Shown here piece by piece: positions 21,682-33,280 of a DNA stretch of 64,000 bases. Every line of letters starts with the position of its first letter. Position 1 is the first letter of the stretch. Origin of the DNA: Gautieria morchelliformis (lineage: Eukaryota > Basidiomycota > Agaricomycetes > Gomphales > Gomphaceae); assembly GCA_015179125.1 (NCBI GenBank), contig WHVA01000046.1:124001-188000 (forward strand), written 5' to 3'. The position numbers and the translations under genes are program-made. The notes beneath the pieces are model-generated. The model saw only the letters and a program-made list of their open reading frames with translations. It was not told the origin of the DNA and searched no databases.

Positions 21682-24600
21682 TCACCCCCCCTCTAGAATG
21701 CGGCAACCCAACACATGAAGTCCCACTGGTGGAACAGGGATGCGATTCTGAAACGTGACAGCCTCCAAGGAGCGAATGTGACAAGGGGCACCTGGATGCG
21801 AACGGTAGAAGTCGGCAATGAGGTCAGGAGCTTGGACATCACCCTCATTTTCCCAAGAATTCTCTTCATAGCCATACCCCTTCCACTTGATGAGGAACTG
21901 GAGGCGATTTGCTCGCATGCGACTGTCTAACACCTGTTCAACTTCAAAGTGCTCCTCGCCCTCTCTAAGGATGGGTGGAGGTGGTGGGGATGGTCGCCGA
22001 CCCAAGATTGGATCGGATGGAGCAGGAGTGAGCTTAATGACAGGGAAGACAGGGTGGAGGCGACTTAGAGACCTTGGGAGGCGGAGACGGTAGGCTTGTG
22101 ACCCAACTTGGCGTTCAACAACGTAGGGGCCAAGTCACCGATGAGCTAGCTTTTTCAAAGGACGGGTGGTGTGTATATCGCTTGCATCGAGGTAAACCCT
22201 GTCACCTGGAGAAAATGTAGGTGCTGGTTCACGTCGGCGATTATAGTATGTCGCCATGTCCTCCTTCGACTTTGCCAGTGCCGACTTCGCTTCTGACAGT
22301 GACTCCTCCATGTGTTCCTTGAATTCGTTGACAGACTCAAGGTTCGATGGGGGTTGATGTGGTTCGAAGCCCATTCGTGGGTGCCGCCCAGTGTCCAGCA
22401 TGAAGGGCGATTGACGAGTGGAAGCATGCACATGGTTGTTGTACTGGAACTCAGCCATGGGCAAGAGGTCATCCCAGTTGTCTTGTCGCTCATTGACAAA
22501 GAGTCGAAGGTACTGCTCTAGCTCTTGATTGAGTCGCTCTGTCTGCCCGTCAGTCTGCGGGTGGTATGCTGTGGAGGCTGCGATGTGAATTCCCAGCAGG
22601 CGATAAAGCTCGCGAGTGAATTCGCACACGAACTGGACCCCACGATCTGACACCACTGTTCGTGGGAGGCCATGCAGCTTCCAGACATGGTGTAGGAAAA
22701 GTCGCGCTGCTCCGGCTGCAGTGATCGTGGTGTTGGTGGGGATGAAGTGTGCCCGCTTGGAGACCGAGTCCACTACATTCATCACAGCATCGTAGCCATG
22801 TGCATCAGGCAGTTCCACAATGAAGTCAACACTGATCATGTCCCAGCGAGCTTCAGGGACAGGGAGTGGATGGAGTTCACCGAGGGGTGGCTGCCTTCGT
22901 GCCTTTGTTCGCAGGCATAAATCGCACATCTTGGAGTACTCGCCAATATACCGTGACATGTGGGGCCACCAGTAATTTCGTGAGACAAGTTCAAGGGTCT
23001 TCCATCGCCCAGGATGACCAGCGACCCGTGAATCATGGTGCTGGGCGACAATTCGTCGCCTGAGGTCCTGAACATCTGGAACGTAAACTTTACCTCGGAA
23101 TGTGAGCAGCCCATCCATCTCAGCCCACTCTGCAGACACCAGCGATTTCCCACCAGACTCTCGCAGCTTCTTTACCGCCCCTGCGACCTCGTCCTCCAGG
23201 GACCCATCCCCAAATGCCTTCTTCACGTCGCGAACAATCCCACGTTCTTCCCCCGCCAGGGTGAGCCCCTCCAGGGCGCAAACAATGAACAGCTCTGGGA
23301 ATAGAAGCGTCAAATTGCTGTTGTCACCTGATCCTGACCCATGGTCTGAGCGCTGCGACAGTGCATCTGACCTGCTCATTGTGACACCAGGCTGATGGTG
23401 AAGCTCGAAATCAAAACGCGACAAGTAGAGGGACCATCTAGCCTGCCTGCGATTAAGCTTCTTTGCAGTACGAAAATACTCCAGGTTCTTGTGGTCTGTC
23501 CAGATCTCAATGCGATGCTTAGTGACTTCAAGGAAATGTTAGGGCGCGAATAATCGCCAGCATCTCCTTGTCATGAATCTCATAATTTCGCTCCACAGGA
23601 GTGAGACTATTGGAGTAAAACGCAATGGGATGCCATTTGTCGTCATCTGGAGATAGCTGGGACAGGACTGCACCAGTGGCGACATCTGAACTGTCAGCCT
23701 CCACCCGGTATGGTTGATTGTCATCTGCAAAGTGCAGGATTGGCATTGATGTGAATTGCACTTTAGCCCATCAAATGCCTGCTGTTCGCAATCACCCCAC
23801 AACCATTGTACGTCCTTCTTGGTGAGCTCGAACAGGGGTCGCGCATGATGTGAGAAGCCCTCGACGAACCGGCGATAAAGTTGGCAAATCCCAGGAAGGC
23901 CTCCGCCTCCTTGTGATTTGCCGGGGTTGGCCAGTCCATGACACCTGCAACCTTGATGGGGTCCATCTCCACCTTGCCATGTGGCACAATGAGCCCAAGG
24001 TAATCAATCTTCGTTTGCTCAAATTTGCATTTCTCAGGGCGAAGATAGAGCTTGTGCTGCTGTAGGCACTCAAGGACTATTCGCAGAAGTCGGCAATGCC
24101 CCTCAAGGGTGTCGGTGAAGATCAGGATGTCGTCCAGGTACACACACACATGCCCTTCCATGATGAGGTCTTTGAAGATGTCATTCATCATGGTCGGGAA
24201 TGTTGCAGGGCTGTTTGTGAGTCCAAAGAACATGACAAGGAGAGGCCGCAATTAGTGCGGAATGCAGCCTTCCACTCATTGCCATCCTTTATTCGCACAT
24301 TATTAAAGCCCCATAGCACATCTAGCTTGGTGAAGTATTTCTCTCCACGAAGCTGCGCAATGAGCTCAGAAATGATGGGAAGGGGGTAGCGGTTCTTCAC
24401 TGTCATGGCATTGAGCACGCGATAATCCTGGACCAGGCGCAGCGATCCATCCTTCTTCTTGATGAAGAACACTGGGCTGGCCATAGGTGATTTCGAGGGG
24501 CGAATGCGGCCAGTGCGCAGGTTCTCCTGCAGGAATTCATCCAGCTGCGACTGTTCACTGGGGGCAAGTGGGTAAACCTTGCATGCAGATGGCTTGGCTC

Positions 24601-26688
24601 CTGGCTCAAGCTCAGTTACGTGGTCCCATGTCCTGCATTCAGGAAGTGAATCAAAGGACTCTTTAGCAAACACATCCTCGAAGTCACGGAGGTAAGGAGG
24701 GATGAGTTCCTTTCCCGCTGGGGGTACACTGCGAAGGGCCTTCTCAGCTAGCTGCTGTGAAGTGGTTGTGGCGGCTGCGATAATGGGTACAGGTACATTG
24801 GGCGTGGACACAGTCGCAAACAGGCAGTCGCCTGGCTCCAGAAGGGGCTCAACATCACCTGGCTCATCTCCTTCTGTGTCGCCCTCTTCCTCTTCCACCA
24901 TCTGAGGCAGGGGGCCCCATGCGGCACGCACATATCCTCACCTCCTCTCTCCGCTCTTCCCGCAATGTCGCTCTGCAGGTGTGGCACTGCACAGGGCATC
25001 TATTCAGTGTCACCTCCTGCATTCGCCATTTACCCTCCTGGTTGTGCTCCTGGAGCCATGGATAGCCAAGGATCATCTTGTGCTTCCCAAGGTTTGTAAC
25101 GGCAAAGACAGCACGTTCAGAGTGGTCGTGGAATCGCAGGATGATATCAACAACATTGCGAATTGCTCCACCCTCATTGGGAGTGCCATCAACATTGTAC
25201 ACAGGGGCAGGGCGTGTGAGTGATCGCATGGTTAACTTCTCAGTGGTGACAAATTCGCTGTCGATGAACAACCCAGTCGCACCACTGTCAAGGAGTGCAG
25301 TCACCCCTTTGACTTCAGCAGTGTCTGTTGTCTGGATCTCTACCTTGAGGTTCAGCGAATTTGGAGAGGGGACGGATGCGACCACGAAGTGCTTGGGAAG
25401 GGCTCGCTCCCAACGTTTCAATCGTGGTGAAGGACCTTTTGGAATGTTGGCGGTTCATGTGTCTTTATCGCTTGCTGTGTGCGACCCAGTCTTTGACACA
25501 GGAATTGTATCTTCAGTATCTGGGGATATTGACAGAGCAGCACAGCGATTGGACAGGGGCAGCGAGGGCACATCTCTCACTCGCTGCGGGACACAAAATC
25601 CTCCGCATCATCCTTCTCTACCTCTTCCTCAGCGACATCTCGCACATCTGCAGCGACCATCCAGTGCTCCAGCAGCTCCTCATGTTCATCAGCTGTCATG
25701 TAGCGGATGTCGTAGGCCTGTGGGCATTCTCGCGCAAAGTGTCTGACCTTTCCGCAGCGCCGACAGGTGAGTGGCTGTGGGAATCGCTTCTTCGCAGCAT
25801 CCACGTCCATCGGAGCAGGCCCAGAGGCATTTGGAAGGGGCGTGGGCACTGGGATTATCGCTGGCCTCGAAGAGAGCTGACTGGTGAACCTGGTATGTGA
25901 GTCACCTGCCTTGCGAAAAACTGGCGGTGGGGAAGGGCCACTGTTTGTCACCCTAGGTCCCTGGAACGCTTCGTTGGCTGCACGCGTGAGTGCAACTGTT
26001 CTCGCCGCCCCATACCATGCAGAAGGGTCATCGTCCTTTGGCCTGCCATCCAACATCAATGCGATGCGACTTTGGATTGCAGGTTCGAGACCTCGGTGGA
26101 ACTTCATCACAATTGATCACCCATCTGTGTATTCGGCTTTCTCAACCAGCTCTTCGAACCCATCGATGTATTCATCAACTGAACGCTTGCCCTGGTGGTA
26201 CTGGCACAATTCCAGTTGGTTCATTGCATTGGTGGCCTCGTGTAGGGGGTAGAACTGCTGGCGAAATGCTTCAACAAAAGCCTTCCAGGTCGCATAGAGC
26301 GGCATGCCACGCTTTGCTTCGTGAGTGAATGCGTGAGTGGCAAAAGTCGAGCCCTGCCTGTTTTCATGAAGGACATCGCCCAAAGGATTTGCGACTGCTC
26401 GTCTGGGAAGTCACTCGCACACACGCCCAGGTAGAGGCTGCATGACTGGATGAAGTTGCGACCATTCGCACGATCCCCATCGTATTCAGAGGGCTTTGCT
26501 GGCTCAGCTGTTCGCTTTGAGGAGGCGCGAACACGACCAGGGAGTCCAGCCATCAGCCCAGTGGTCGTAGCCTGCAGGGTGTTCAACCTTGTCTCCAGAT
26601 CTTGTTTTTCCTGCGTCTCCCTCATCAACTCTTTCTCTATTGCCACCAAGCGGTCCAAAACTTCAGCAGCAGATGGCAAGTCGTCCAT
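21682..26688 (-). pseudogene. Chromovirus 1 gag-pol, multiply frameshifted
   Basis: Minus strand, in order. Gag runs from an ATG at 26688, is frameshifted near 26390 and has a stop near 26114; its CCHC zinc knuckle is CRRCGKVRHFAREC. Aspartic protease: LLDSGATGLFID at about 25290. Reverse transcriptase: VYPLAPSEQSQLDEFLQ, KLDVLWGFNNVRI, then, after a frame change near 24240, MFFGLTNSPATF and the catalytic CVYLDDILIF. RNase H: RVEADSSDVATGAVLSQ. Integrase: HHDSRVAGHPGRWK, CDLC, ISVDFIVELP, VVSDRGVQF and QTERLNQELEQYL, giving H2C2 and D,D,E. Chromodomain: VEQVLDSRMRANRLQFLIKW and YGYEENSWE (about 21860-21955). At least five frame changes plus a stop at 22135-22137 between integrase and chromodomain show it is inactive. 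The chromodomain normally targets insertion to heterochromatin. Confidence 0.88.
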
Positions 26689-26806
26689 GGTAAGTGTTAG
26701 AGGGTGTCAGGGTATGAGAAAGGATTGCTAAAATCACTGCTTTCGAAGGGTGTTCGATTCGAAGTCAGGCGATTTTGCAACCAGTGCTCTAGAGAGAGTT
26801 TTCTAC

Positions 26807-27564
26807 TATAAGGGCAACCTGGGCAGATGCTCTACACTCAAGCGGCGAACTGGCGAAGGGGGATCCAAAGTGAGATAGAGAACTATATACAGGACATAGA
26901 CATACCTGGCGAAGGGGGATCCAAAGAGAAAACTCTAAGGAACCCCTTCGCCACCTAACTATGACTATAAGCAAACACGGGCATGCTAGCCCGATCACCG
27001 AATGCCCGAGTTACATAAGCAATCATGCCAGCGATAACAGGGCTGGACAGATAAGGAAGGAATGATGTCGGAAGGGGCCGGAACAGGAAGGGAAATAAAT
27101 GGAACACAAGACAGAAGGATGCTAAAGGCTAGGAGAAGCTCAGGGGCCACCAACAACACGCTGCGATGATGCAGTGTGCGACCACGCACAGTGGGATCAT
27201 GCACAGTGCGGCCACGCACAGTGGGATCAAGCACAGTGGGATCATGCACAGTGGGATCGTGCACAGTGGGATCATGCACAGTGCCATACACAGTGGGATC
27301 ATGCACAGTGCCATACACAGTGGGATCATGCACAGTGCGATCATGCACAGTGCGATCATACACAGTGTGATCATGCACAGTGCGATCATACACAGTGCGA
27401 TCATGCACAGTGCGATCATACACAGTGCGATCATGCACCCGACAACACACTGCGATGATGCAGTGTGCGACCACGCACAGTGCGATCGTACACAGTGTGA
27501 TCATGCACAGTGCGATCATACACAGTGCGATCATACACAGTGTGTGATTGGTGTTCCCCTGACA
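26807..27564 (-). repeat. 5' LTR of chromovirus 1 (758 bp)
   Basis: Same ends as the partner LTR. A longer array of 15-bp GCACAGTG-containing units (about 27170-27545) accounts for the extra length. Units alternate among GGGATC, GCGATC and GCCATA variants. The proposed RNA start/self-primer lies at 26927-26936. Confidence 0.9.
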
Positions 27565-28149
27565 GCTCGTTCGATTGGCATTGGGCACACTTGTATATAC
27601 CTCTACATACATAACAAATAATACTGTACATGACTGCATCACACTTTATATACCTACATAATAAATAGCAATACATGCCTGACTGTAACATTTTACAAAT
27701 TTACTGAACTTAACAAAATGCCATAACATGTAAACTTATTATGCCATTGGCACCTTAACACTTATGTAAGTTGAAGCTGCATGAATTGCAGGGTAAGGTT
27801 GAACAACAATGTAAATTGATTTAATGCATAGCAATTAATCTCTCAACATTACTTATAATGTTACCTGAATCCTCTTTCACACCAGAAGGACCATATGTTG
27901 ATAGCTGTCTACCTGGTTGTTAGGTAGTTGTTAGGCCCTAGTCAGTAAAGATTAGGACATATCTAGTTAATCAGTACATGTCACTGCATGCTGACTCTAT
28001 CAGTAAGTATCTACTTGATCATTACTTGTCAGTATAGTGCAAAACTGATCAGCTACCTCTTCATTATCAGGTCTGATAAGGCGGTACCACAGCCTGATGG
28101 CTTGATGAGCCTTGTCGGGCCTGATATGGACTTTTGAGTTTTTCTGACA
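27565..28149. other. Right arm of the Plavaka-like element
   Basis: AT-rich DNA with no gene, from the right chromovirus target duplication (27565-27569) to the Plavaka right end. The last 90 bases carry CTGATAAGG, CAGCCTGATGG and TCGGGCCTGAT subterminal motifs mirrored at the left end. Confidence 0.55.
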
Positions 28150-28950
28150 GATGTATATCTGTGTAAACGCTTAAAGTGCATATTCCGCGTCATACGCCTC
28201 AGTCATTGCACTCATCATTCTTCCTTACGCAACAGAAACGTGTCAGTTCTCTTTCCAGTTAACTATGTACTCGAACTGAGGATACATACAGTGGCAGCTC
28301 TGGTAGACGTAGGGTTACATCATTAGACAAAGAATTGGCGCGGGCTAGAGTGGCAAGTCCATTGTGTACTAAATTTAACGTACATATTTGTGGACAATCA
28401 ATAGTCGTTTTTGACCGTCAGAGCTAACTCGTCTATTGTCCTCGGAGGAATCGGGATGTCACTAGGGCTGGGCGCCAAATTCGCCTAGAACAAAAAAGAC
28501 CGCCGCTGCACATCAAAATGGCTCAATTATTGTATTGGATATGACAGAAAAGCTACGGCGAAGGACAAAGTACATGTCCGAGGGTATGTAAGCAGAGGAG
28601 AAAAAGAACTAGCGATACATGGGCGATGGAATCCGGGGCCGATGCCAAACAAACAAATAAAAAAGAAGCACAACACGAGTCAGGTGGGAATACAGGGTAT
28701 GCGGCGCCTTTATCTTCGTTACCGCCCCTACTGTGCCGCCAGTCCCACGTGTGTGTCCGTCGAGATCAGATACGGCCTTGCTACTTGTACCTCGTCCCCT
28801 CACAGCGTTTTCCTGACCAAAAACAGTTCTAGTAAGCTTGGAAACCGTGAACGGGACTCTAGCGTCCTCGTTAGCGCGCCTACTGGCTCGCGCTTGCGAT
28901 GATGGTACATTGCGATGTGGCCAGGCTCTCCAGGAGGCTGGAACACGCAT
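28150..28950 (+). other. JEN-HMG convergent intergenic region, copy A (right part)
   Basis: Matches 50531-51329 of copy B. No gene is seen: open frames on both strands change between the two copies. It lies downstream of both convergent genes and should hold the HMG-gene 3' untranslated region. The stretch GGAATCGGGATGTCACTAGG (28448-28467) is identical in both copies. Confidence 0.6.
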
Positions 28951-30005
28951 TCAGTGCGGTAATGTCCCCGATAACATGTCGGGCCCCATCGAGACTTCGA
29001 TCTCCCGAGTGCCATCAAATGCATCAAAGTCGAGACCAGGAAGGCTGAAAATAAAGGGGTCGTCCGTGGGGGACAGCGCCGGGTGTAGAGGGTCAACATT
29101 GAAAGCCTTGTCATCTTTCCCCGGGTCGTTGGGGGACCAACCGAGTGGATAGTTCCCGGCGTTCGGGACTGGCAAGTATTGCTATGCACGTCGTCAATAA
29201 AACGATTTTGAGGTGCAAAAATACGAAATAAACCAACCTGTTGACCTGCAAAGTCTGGCATGTCAGGAAGCCCATGCCAAATAGCGTTGACCTCTTGGTC
29301 GTCCAGTTGGTTATAGGGCCAGTCGGACGCCGAGTGTGGCAGTAACAGCTCACTGTCCAGAGGAACAACCAGCGATGAGATTGCAGCAGTGGCAGGGAAA
29401 GGTGGGCATGGGAAGGGGCTGGCAGAGGGTAGGGGAGAAGGGTGATCGCCGGGTGGGGTTGGATAGTCAGTGGCAGGGGTGAACCGTGGCGTGACGGCAG
29501 GAAGCTGCTGTGCGTGGAATTGGTCCACTGGAGGCCTAGACGCCTCAGACGGAAGAAGAGGAGATGGTCCGGCGGGGCCAAAACGCGCTTCGGTGGTGTA
29601 CAGCGGCGGGGGGTCCTGGGTGGCACTGGCCCGGGCACGCGTTCGAGCCCTTGGTTTACGCGTAGCGCGCTCTCGCTCCTTCTCAGCTTGCTTCTCGACG
29701 CGCAGACGATCTTTGTCGGCCTTCTTCATGGGGCGAAAACGATAGTCGGGATAGGCCATCTGGTGCTCGGCCTTTTCGATGTCGCTGAGCCGTTCAAACT
29801 CAGTGCGAACTTCTGCCGTTTCGTCCCTCCACATTTTACCGACTATCTGTGATATGTCGGATTGACGCATCCCACGGAGCTGGGTCAACTCCTCAACCTT
29901 GGCACAACGGTAAATGATCCATGCATTACGTGGACGGGGTGGATTGGCCCTAGACCCCGTAGGAGAAAAGTGATGGCTAGAGGTAGCTGTGCGCGCTGGA
30001 GGCAT
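28951..30005 (-). CDS. MATA-type HMG-box transcription factor, copy A
   Basis: Two exons, 30005-29246 and 29168-28951, with a 77-base intron (GTCAAC...CCAG) give 325 residues. The HMG box spans about residues 22-92: PPRPRNAWIIYR, QSDISQIVGKMWRDE, LSDIEKAEHQMAYPDYRFRP and KKADKDRLRVEKQ. This is the MATA/Ste11-like class that bends DNA and controls mating or development. A basic stretch (TRKPRARTRARASA) follows and could be a nuclear localisation signal. A long Pro/Ser-rich region comes next, then an acidic tail (FDAFDGTREIEVSM) shared with copy B. I chose the ATG at 30005 because the longer upstream frame is not conserved: copy B has a 10-base difference just before this ATG. The gene converges on JEN copy A. 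Its target genes and any mating role are inference; no pheromone or homeodomain mating genes are adjacent. Confidence 0.85.
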
Positions 30006-30620
30006 GGAGGGCAGTGTGGTGTGGGAGAACGCGGATGAGGACCGGGCGTCGTGGTAGTGGTAGAAAGAAGGAGACAATGCTTTGCACCAGTAAGGTTCAA
30101 CAATAATAGCCGTCATAGTTCGAGAAGGTTGACTGTGTAGGTCCATGTTTTTCAGTTGGCCCCCGGAAAATGAGGTCAGCGCGGATCCTAAGCGAGGCGG
30201 GCACATACCGTGCATGGACTGAACAAGGCAAGTTATAAGCAACGGCCGTCGACTACGCTTTGTTGCTGTGGATGCTGTGGAAAGGATGAGACGCCTGGAG
30301 GCGCGACAACGCCGAGCTGAGTGCTCAACTGAGCGAGACAATGGATGGCTGAGGCGGTGGAAAAGCTGGACGCTAATCGCGTCCATATAGGTGCAGTGTC
30401 TGAGATCCAGCGACGATCCACATTTATAGCACCTTCTTGTCTCCTCTTTTGCGTCTCACGCAGTGCTGTGGACATTGCTTTCAAGGTCCCGCACAAAGTA
30501 TGGTGACCGCAACTGGTCTAGAGAGCTAAAGCCTTATATGATATAGTGGCCATCAACGCCCATATCGGTCATACCCTTGTCTCCACGAGGCCATTGCCTT
30601 GACCACGCATGCTGGCAGCA
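30006..30620 (-). promoter_or_regulatory. Upstream region of HMG gene A, to the end of the duplication
   Basis: Matches 52388-52988 of copy B with small indels and ends abruptly after GCTGGCAGCA. On the gene's strand it holds pyrimidine-rich stretches and, on the plus strand, TTATATGATATAG (30534-30546). Open frames here are not conserved between copies. An extra 5' exon cannot be excluded. Confidence 0.5.
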
Positions 30621-32254
30621 GCGGAGATCAAACAGTCGCTTACGCTTGGTTTCCGGCCCTCGTGCACGATGTCTCCCAGGCCCAGTATTGCGGGTGCTCA
30701 GTACCACTGTGCACCTATCTATCTATTATCTGACCCTCGTTCTCCGAGGTCTGGCTGTCATCGGGAAGAAAATTGAAGATCCTACCTCAGGCCGCTCTGT
30801 CGTTGAAGTTCTCTAGCCAGTCCTGTTGCTACCGTGCTCGCTTCCCGAGGTATTCACCGCGATTCAATCTCACCAGGGTATCTATTTGCGTGCTGTCCCA
30901 TTCGACTCTCTTAGCCAAGATCCGGATCTCCCTGCTACTAGATGACAGCCGTCCCCGCCGCTTGCTCGTATTATCTGCTAGTACCTCACGCCAACTTATC
31001 CCCAAACAACCTCCACCTTCTCTTTTTGTTGATGTCCGTGCTCTTTATGTGGGCAACGAGAAGTGAAACTTAGTGAAGAAACATTCAGGGAGAAGAGGGA
31101 AAAGGGGAAAGTATCGACGGTATGTCTTGTCTATTTCGATGTAAAATTCCCTCTCGTACTCATTCTAGAGAACAATCGGCTCGATCCTGCTCTCGTTCTT
31201 CCCATCGAAGTCATACCCAGCCCCTCATCTTCAAATGACCCACCCAATCCCGCTCTCGTTCTTCCCATCGAAGTCATACCCAGCCCCTCATCATTGAACA
31301 GCCCACTCGACCCACTCTCATCCCATCGAACTCATACCCAGCCCCTCATGTTCAAACGACCCACCCGATCCCGCTCTCGTTCTTCCCATCGAAGTCATAC
31401 CCAGCCCCTCATCATTGAACAGCCCACTCGACCCGCTCTCGTCCCATCGAACTCATACCCAGCCCCTCATCTTCGAACAACCCACCCGATCCCGCTCTCG
31501 TTCTTCCCATCGAACTCATACCCCATCATCCTTGAATGATGTGCCCGCGCTAGGATGTACATGAAGACAATTCACGGTGCTTGGTACGTTGTATGTTCCA
31601 GTTCTCAAGAATCGAATACTTGACATCGCTTGCAGGAGGGAACAAAATTCTGCAGGCTCTCCAAACTTCAGTGGGTATCACCAGAATCCATCTATCAAAA
31701 TGGCTGTCCCGACTCCTATGCATATCATGTACGTTCGTGAAACTGTGCCAGGGATCAAGATACTTATTGCAATATACAGGGTTCACATGCAACTATCGCA
31801 TGCATCACAGGTTGAATGACCCACCCCATCTCGCTCTTGTTCTTCCTATCGTCGTTCTCCCTCGTGGCCATTTGGAAGCAATCTCGCTACCGGTAAGTGA
31901 TGGCTTTCACCTTGAGGATATACTAAATTGGAGGCCCGGGTAATATTTTAACTGTCGCAGATGACCTCCTTAAGAATAATGTAACTCCAAATGTATACAG
32001 CAAATGAGCTCAACATATACAGCTGTGAAATACGGTACGGTAACAGCGACGATGACAGCGACCTTCCTTTTCACGGGCAGTGTTGTCCTCATGAAATGAA
32101 TCACTAATGAACGGAAGGTTATATTACTAATATTAGTTCAATAATTGGTACAGATATGGTGCTCTAGCCAAACCACCATACTGAGAGATTATCATGACCA
32201 AAGGTTTAGAACATCGATAAATAATGTATTAATAATCTGGTATCTCCCATTAGC
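30621..32254. other. Unique spacer with a tandem repeat; no gene seen
   Basis: Past the duplication boundary there is no recognisable gene. Open frames at 30773-31066 and 31063-31539 are low-complexity; the second is read through the tandem array. 31940-32254 is AT-rich and featureless. Confidence 0.45.
31185..31525 (+). repeat. Tandem repeat with alternating 63- and 58-bp units
   Basis: The motif CCCATCGAA recurs at 31201, 31264, 31322, 31385, 31443 and 31506. The spacings are 63, 58, 63, 58 and 63, so the array is built from a 121-bp dimer whose second half lacks about five bases (GTTCT). Each unit contains CTCATACCCAGCCCCTCAT or its GTCATACC variant. Confidence 0.9.
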
Positions 32255-32395
32255 TATATTCGGCTTCTGGCTAAAAGCCAGCTTTTAACCAAGCCAAGCT
32301 GCGGTTCCTCGGCTTGGCTTAGAGCTATAATGATAATAGCCAGCTTTGGGAAGCGTGGCTCGGCGCTAAGCCAAAGCCGCGCCACGGCAACACTA
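32255..32395. repeat. AGCC/GGCT-rich palindromic repeat, site 1
   Basis: Dense GCCAAGCC, GGCTTGGC and AGCCAAAGCC motifs in both orientations, with fold-back potential. Related DNA occurs at 53018-53120 and 54245-54385. It could be a degenerate miniature element; no clean terminal repeats or target duplication are seen. Confidence 0.6.
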
Positions 32396-32894
32396 CTTGT
32401 AGGTTGTCACGTGTTCCTTATGTAAGTTCAACCGACATCCACGTGACTTCGAGCTTAGAGTTTCCTCTCCTTGAGGAAACATGGGATATGATTGACAGGT
32501 CTGTACTGTGCAATGAAGCAAGCCCAGTTACAACCCAGCTTCAAACTCTGATCTTTCCGCCAATGAAGATCCTCAATCGACATCGAACTCTTTTGAAAGG
32601 TCTGGCTGCCCTGCGAGGCATATCTGCATTCTCGCGGCTACACGCTCGCATATCCTGCTTCGGAAGCGTACCGTTCCATATACCAGAAATGCCCTGCCAT
32701 ACCCAGGAAAGCGCCTCAGGACCCCTTTCATCCGCAGTGCGATGAAGTGTTCTGCCTCATCCACGACAGATTCAAAACAATCCGAGAACCGGAAAACATT
32801 CACGGCACGCTGTTTCCGGTATGGGAATGCTTGTTCATTAACTCACACCGCACTCTGATCGAAAGAATCACCGCCCCAGACCCCCTACACGCAC

Positions 32895-33245
32895 CCCGCG
32901 CTCGACTCATGTGGCCGCAGGGTCATTCTCAAGGCTTTTCCCACCTCAAGCATGGAGCTCAAGGTTATTCAACTCCTCTCATCTGCACCGCTGCGCGCGG
33001 ACCCCTGGAATCACACCATCCCGCTCTTCGAGGTCCTTGACGTGAGGGAGTGGTCAATCATTGTCACTCCCGAGTGGGGGTTTGGTCACTGGGAACCATG
33101 TGCATCCATCGAGGAATACCTTGAATATGCGCGACAGCTATTACAGGTGCATAAGCTTCATAACCTGTTTCGTGGGCTACGCAGATTCACCGCCACTATG
33201 GCATAGGGCCTAGCATTCATGCACCAGAAGGGGATCATCCATGGT
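32895..33245 (+). pseudogene. Fragment of an Agaricomycete protein-kinase-like gene
   Basis: Exon about 32895-33146 encodes GRRVILKAFPTSSMELKVIQ, then LRADPWNHTIPLFEVLDV and IIVTPEWGFG. It joins through a GT-AG intron (33147-33206) in phase 0 to GLAFMHQKGIIHG (33207-33245). The pattern (a lysine in VILK, a helix with a conserved glutamate, the DPxNHTIP loop, then LxFMHxxxxxH) is that of a very common family of kinase-fold proteins in mushroom genomes. The sequence stops at the H-x-D catalytic loop, where the LINE begins. Upstream sequence to about 32400 may contain earlier exons in shifted frames. It is broken and probably not expressed. Confidence 0.55.
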
Positions 33246-33280
33246 GTGAGTCCCATGAGTCTGCTTATACTTATAATAAC

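Larger units (their letters stand above)
21138..27564 (-). mobile_element. Ty3/gypsy chromovirus 1, nested in the Plavaka-like element
   Basis: Complete LTR retrotransposon on the minus strand, bounded by GCTTG/GCTCG target duplications. LTRs: 26807-27564 (5' for this strand) and 21138-21681 (3'). They differ in length because a 15-bp repeat inside the LTR has a different copy number. A polypurine tract (GGGGGGTGA on the minus strand, about 21682-21690) borders the 3' LTR. Next to the 5' LTR, 26795-26804 is complementary to the RNA read from LTR bases 26927-26936, the arrangement used by self-priming Tf1/sushi-type chromoviruses. The internal region encodes gag, protease, reverse transcriptase, RNase H, integrase and a chromodomain, all broken by frameshifts. 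Confidence 0.9.
9383..28149. mobile_element. Plavaka-like (CACTA-related) element, 18.8 kb with cargo and nested insertions
   Basis: Both ends carry TGTCAGAAAA as a 10-bp inverted repeat (9383-9392 and 28140-28149). Flanking GA duplications lie at 9381-9382 and 28150-28151. The empty site is seen in copies B (about 50528) and C (about 39544). Subterminal TCAGGCCtG/TCAGGCCcG motifs recur near both ends, as in CACTA elements. The 2-bp duplication also fits that superfamily. Inside are a decayed Plavaka transposase (11150-14522), a minisatellite, a 129-bp tandem array, remnants of at least three other genes, and a chromovirus (21138-27564, 6.4 kb). Without the chromovirus and the solo LTR it would be about 12 kb. 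Alternative: the extra genes may be host DNA trapped between two separate elements, but the single clean target duplication argues for one unit. Confidence 0.72.

Noticed and set aside
27166-27545. CRISPR-like regularly repeated short units
   Set aside because: The 15-bp units are directly tandem with no unique spacers, lie inside a retrotransposon LTR, and the DNA is eukaryotic.
28800-30386. 528-codon version of HMG gene A starting at 30386 and reading through the intron
   Set aside because: The upstream part is not conserved in copy B (a 10-base indel shifts it). The downstream end reads through a conserved intron; the spliced two-exon form is shared by both copies.
31063-31539. 158-codon frame with repeated PIEVIPSPSS
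   Set aside because: It shifts among phases of a 63/58-bp tandem repeat and shows no coding signature outside it.
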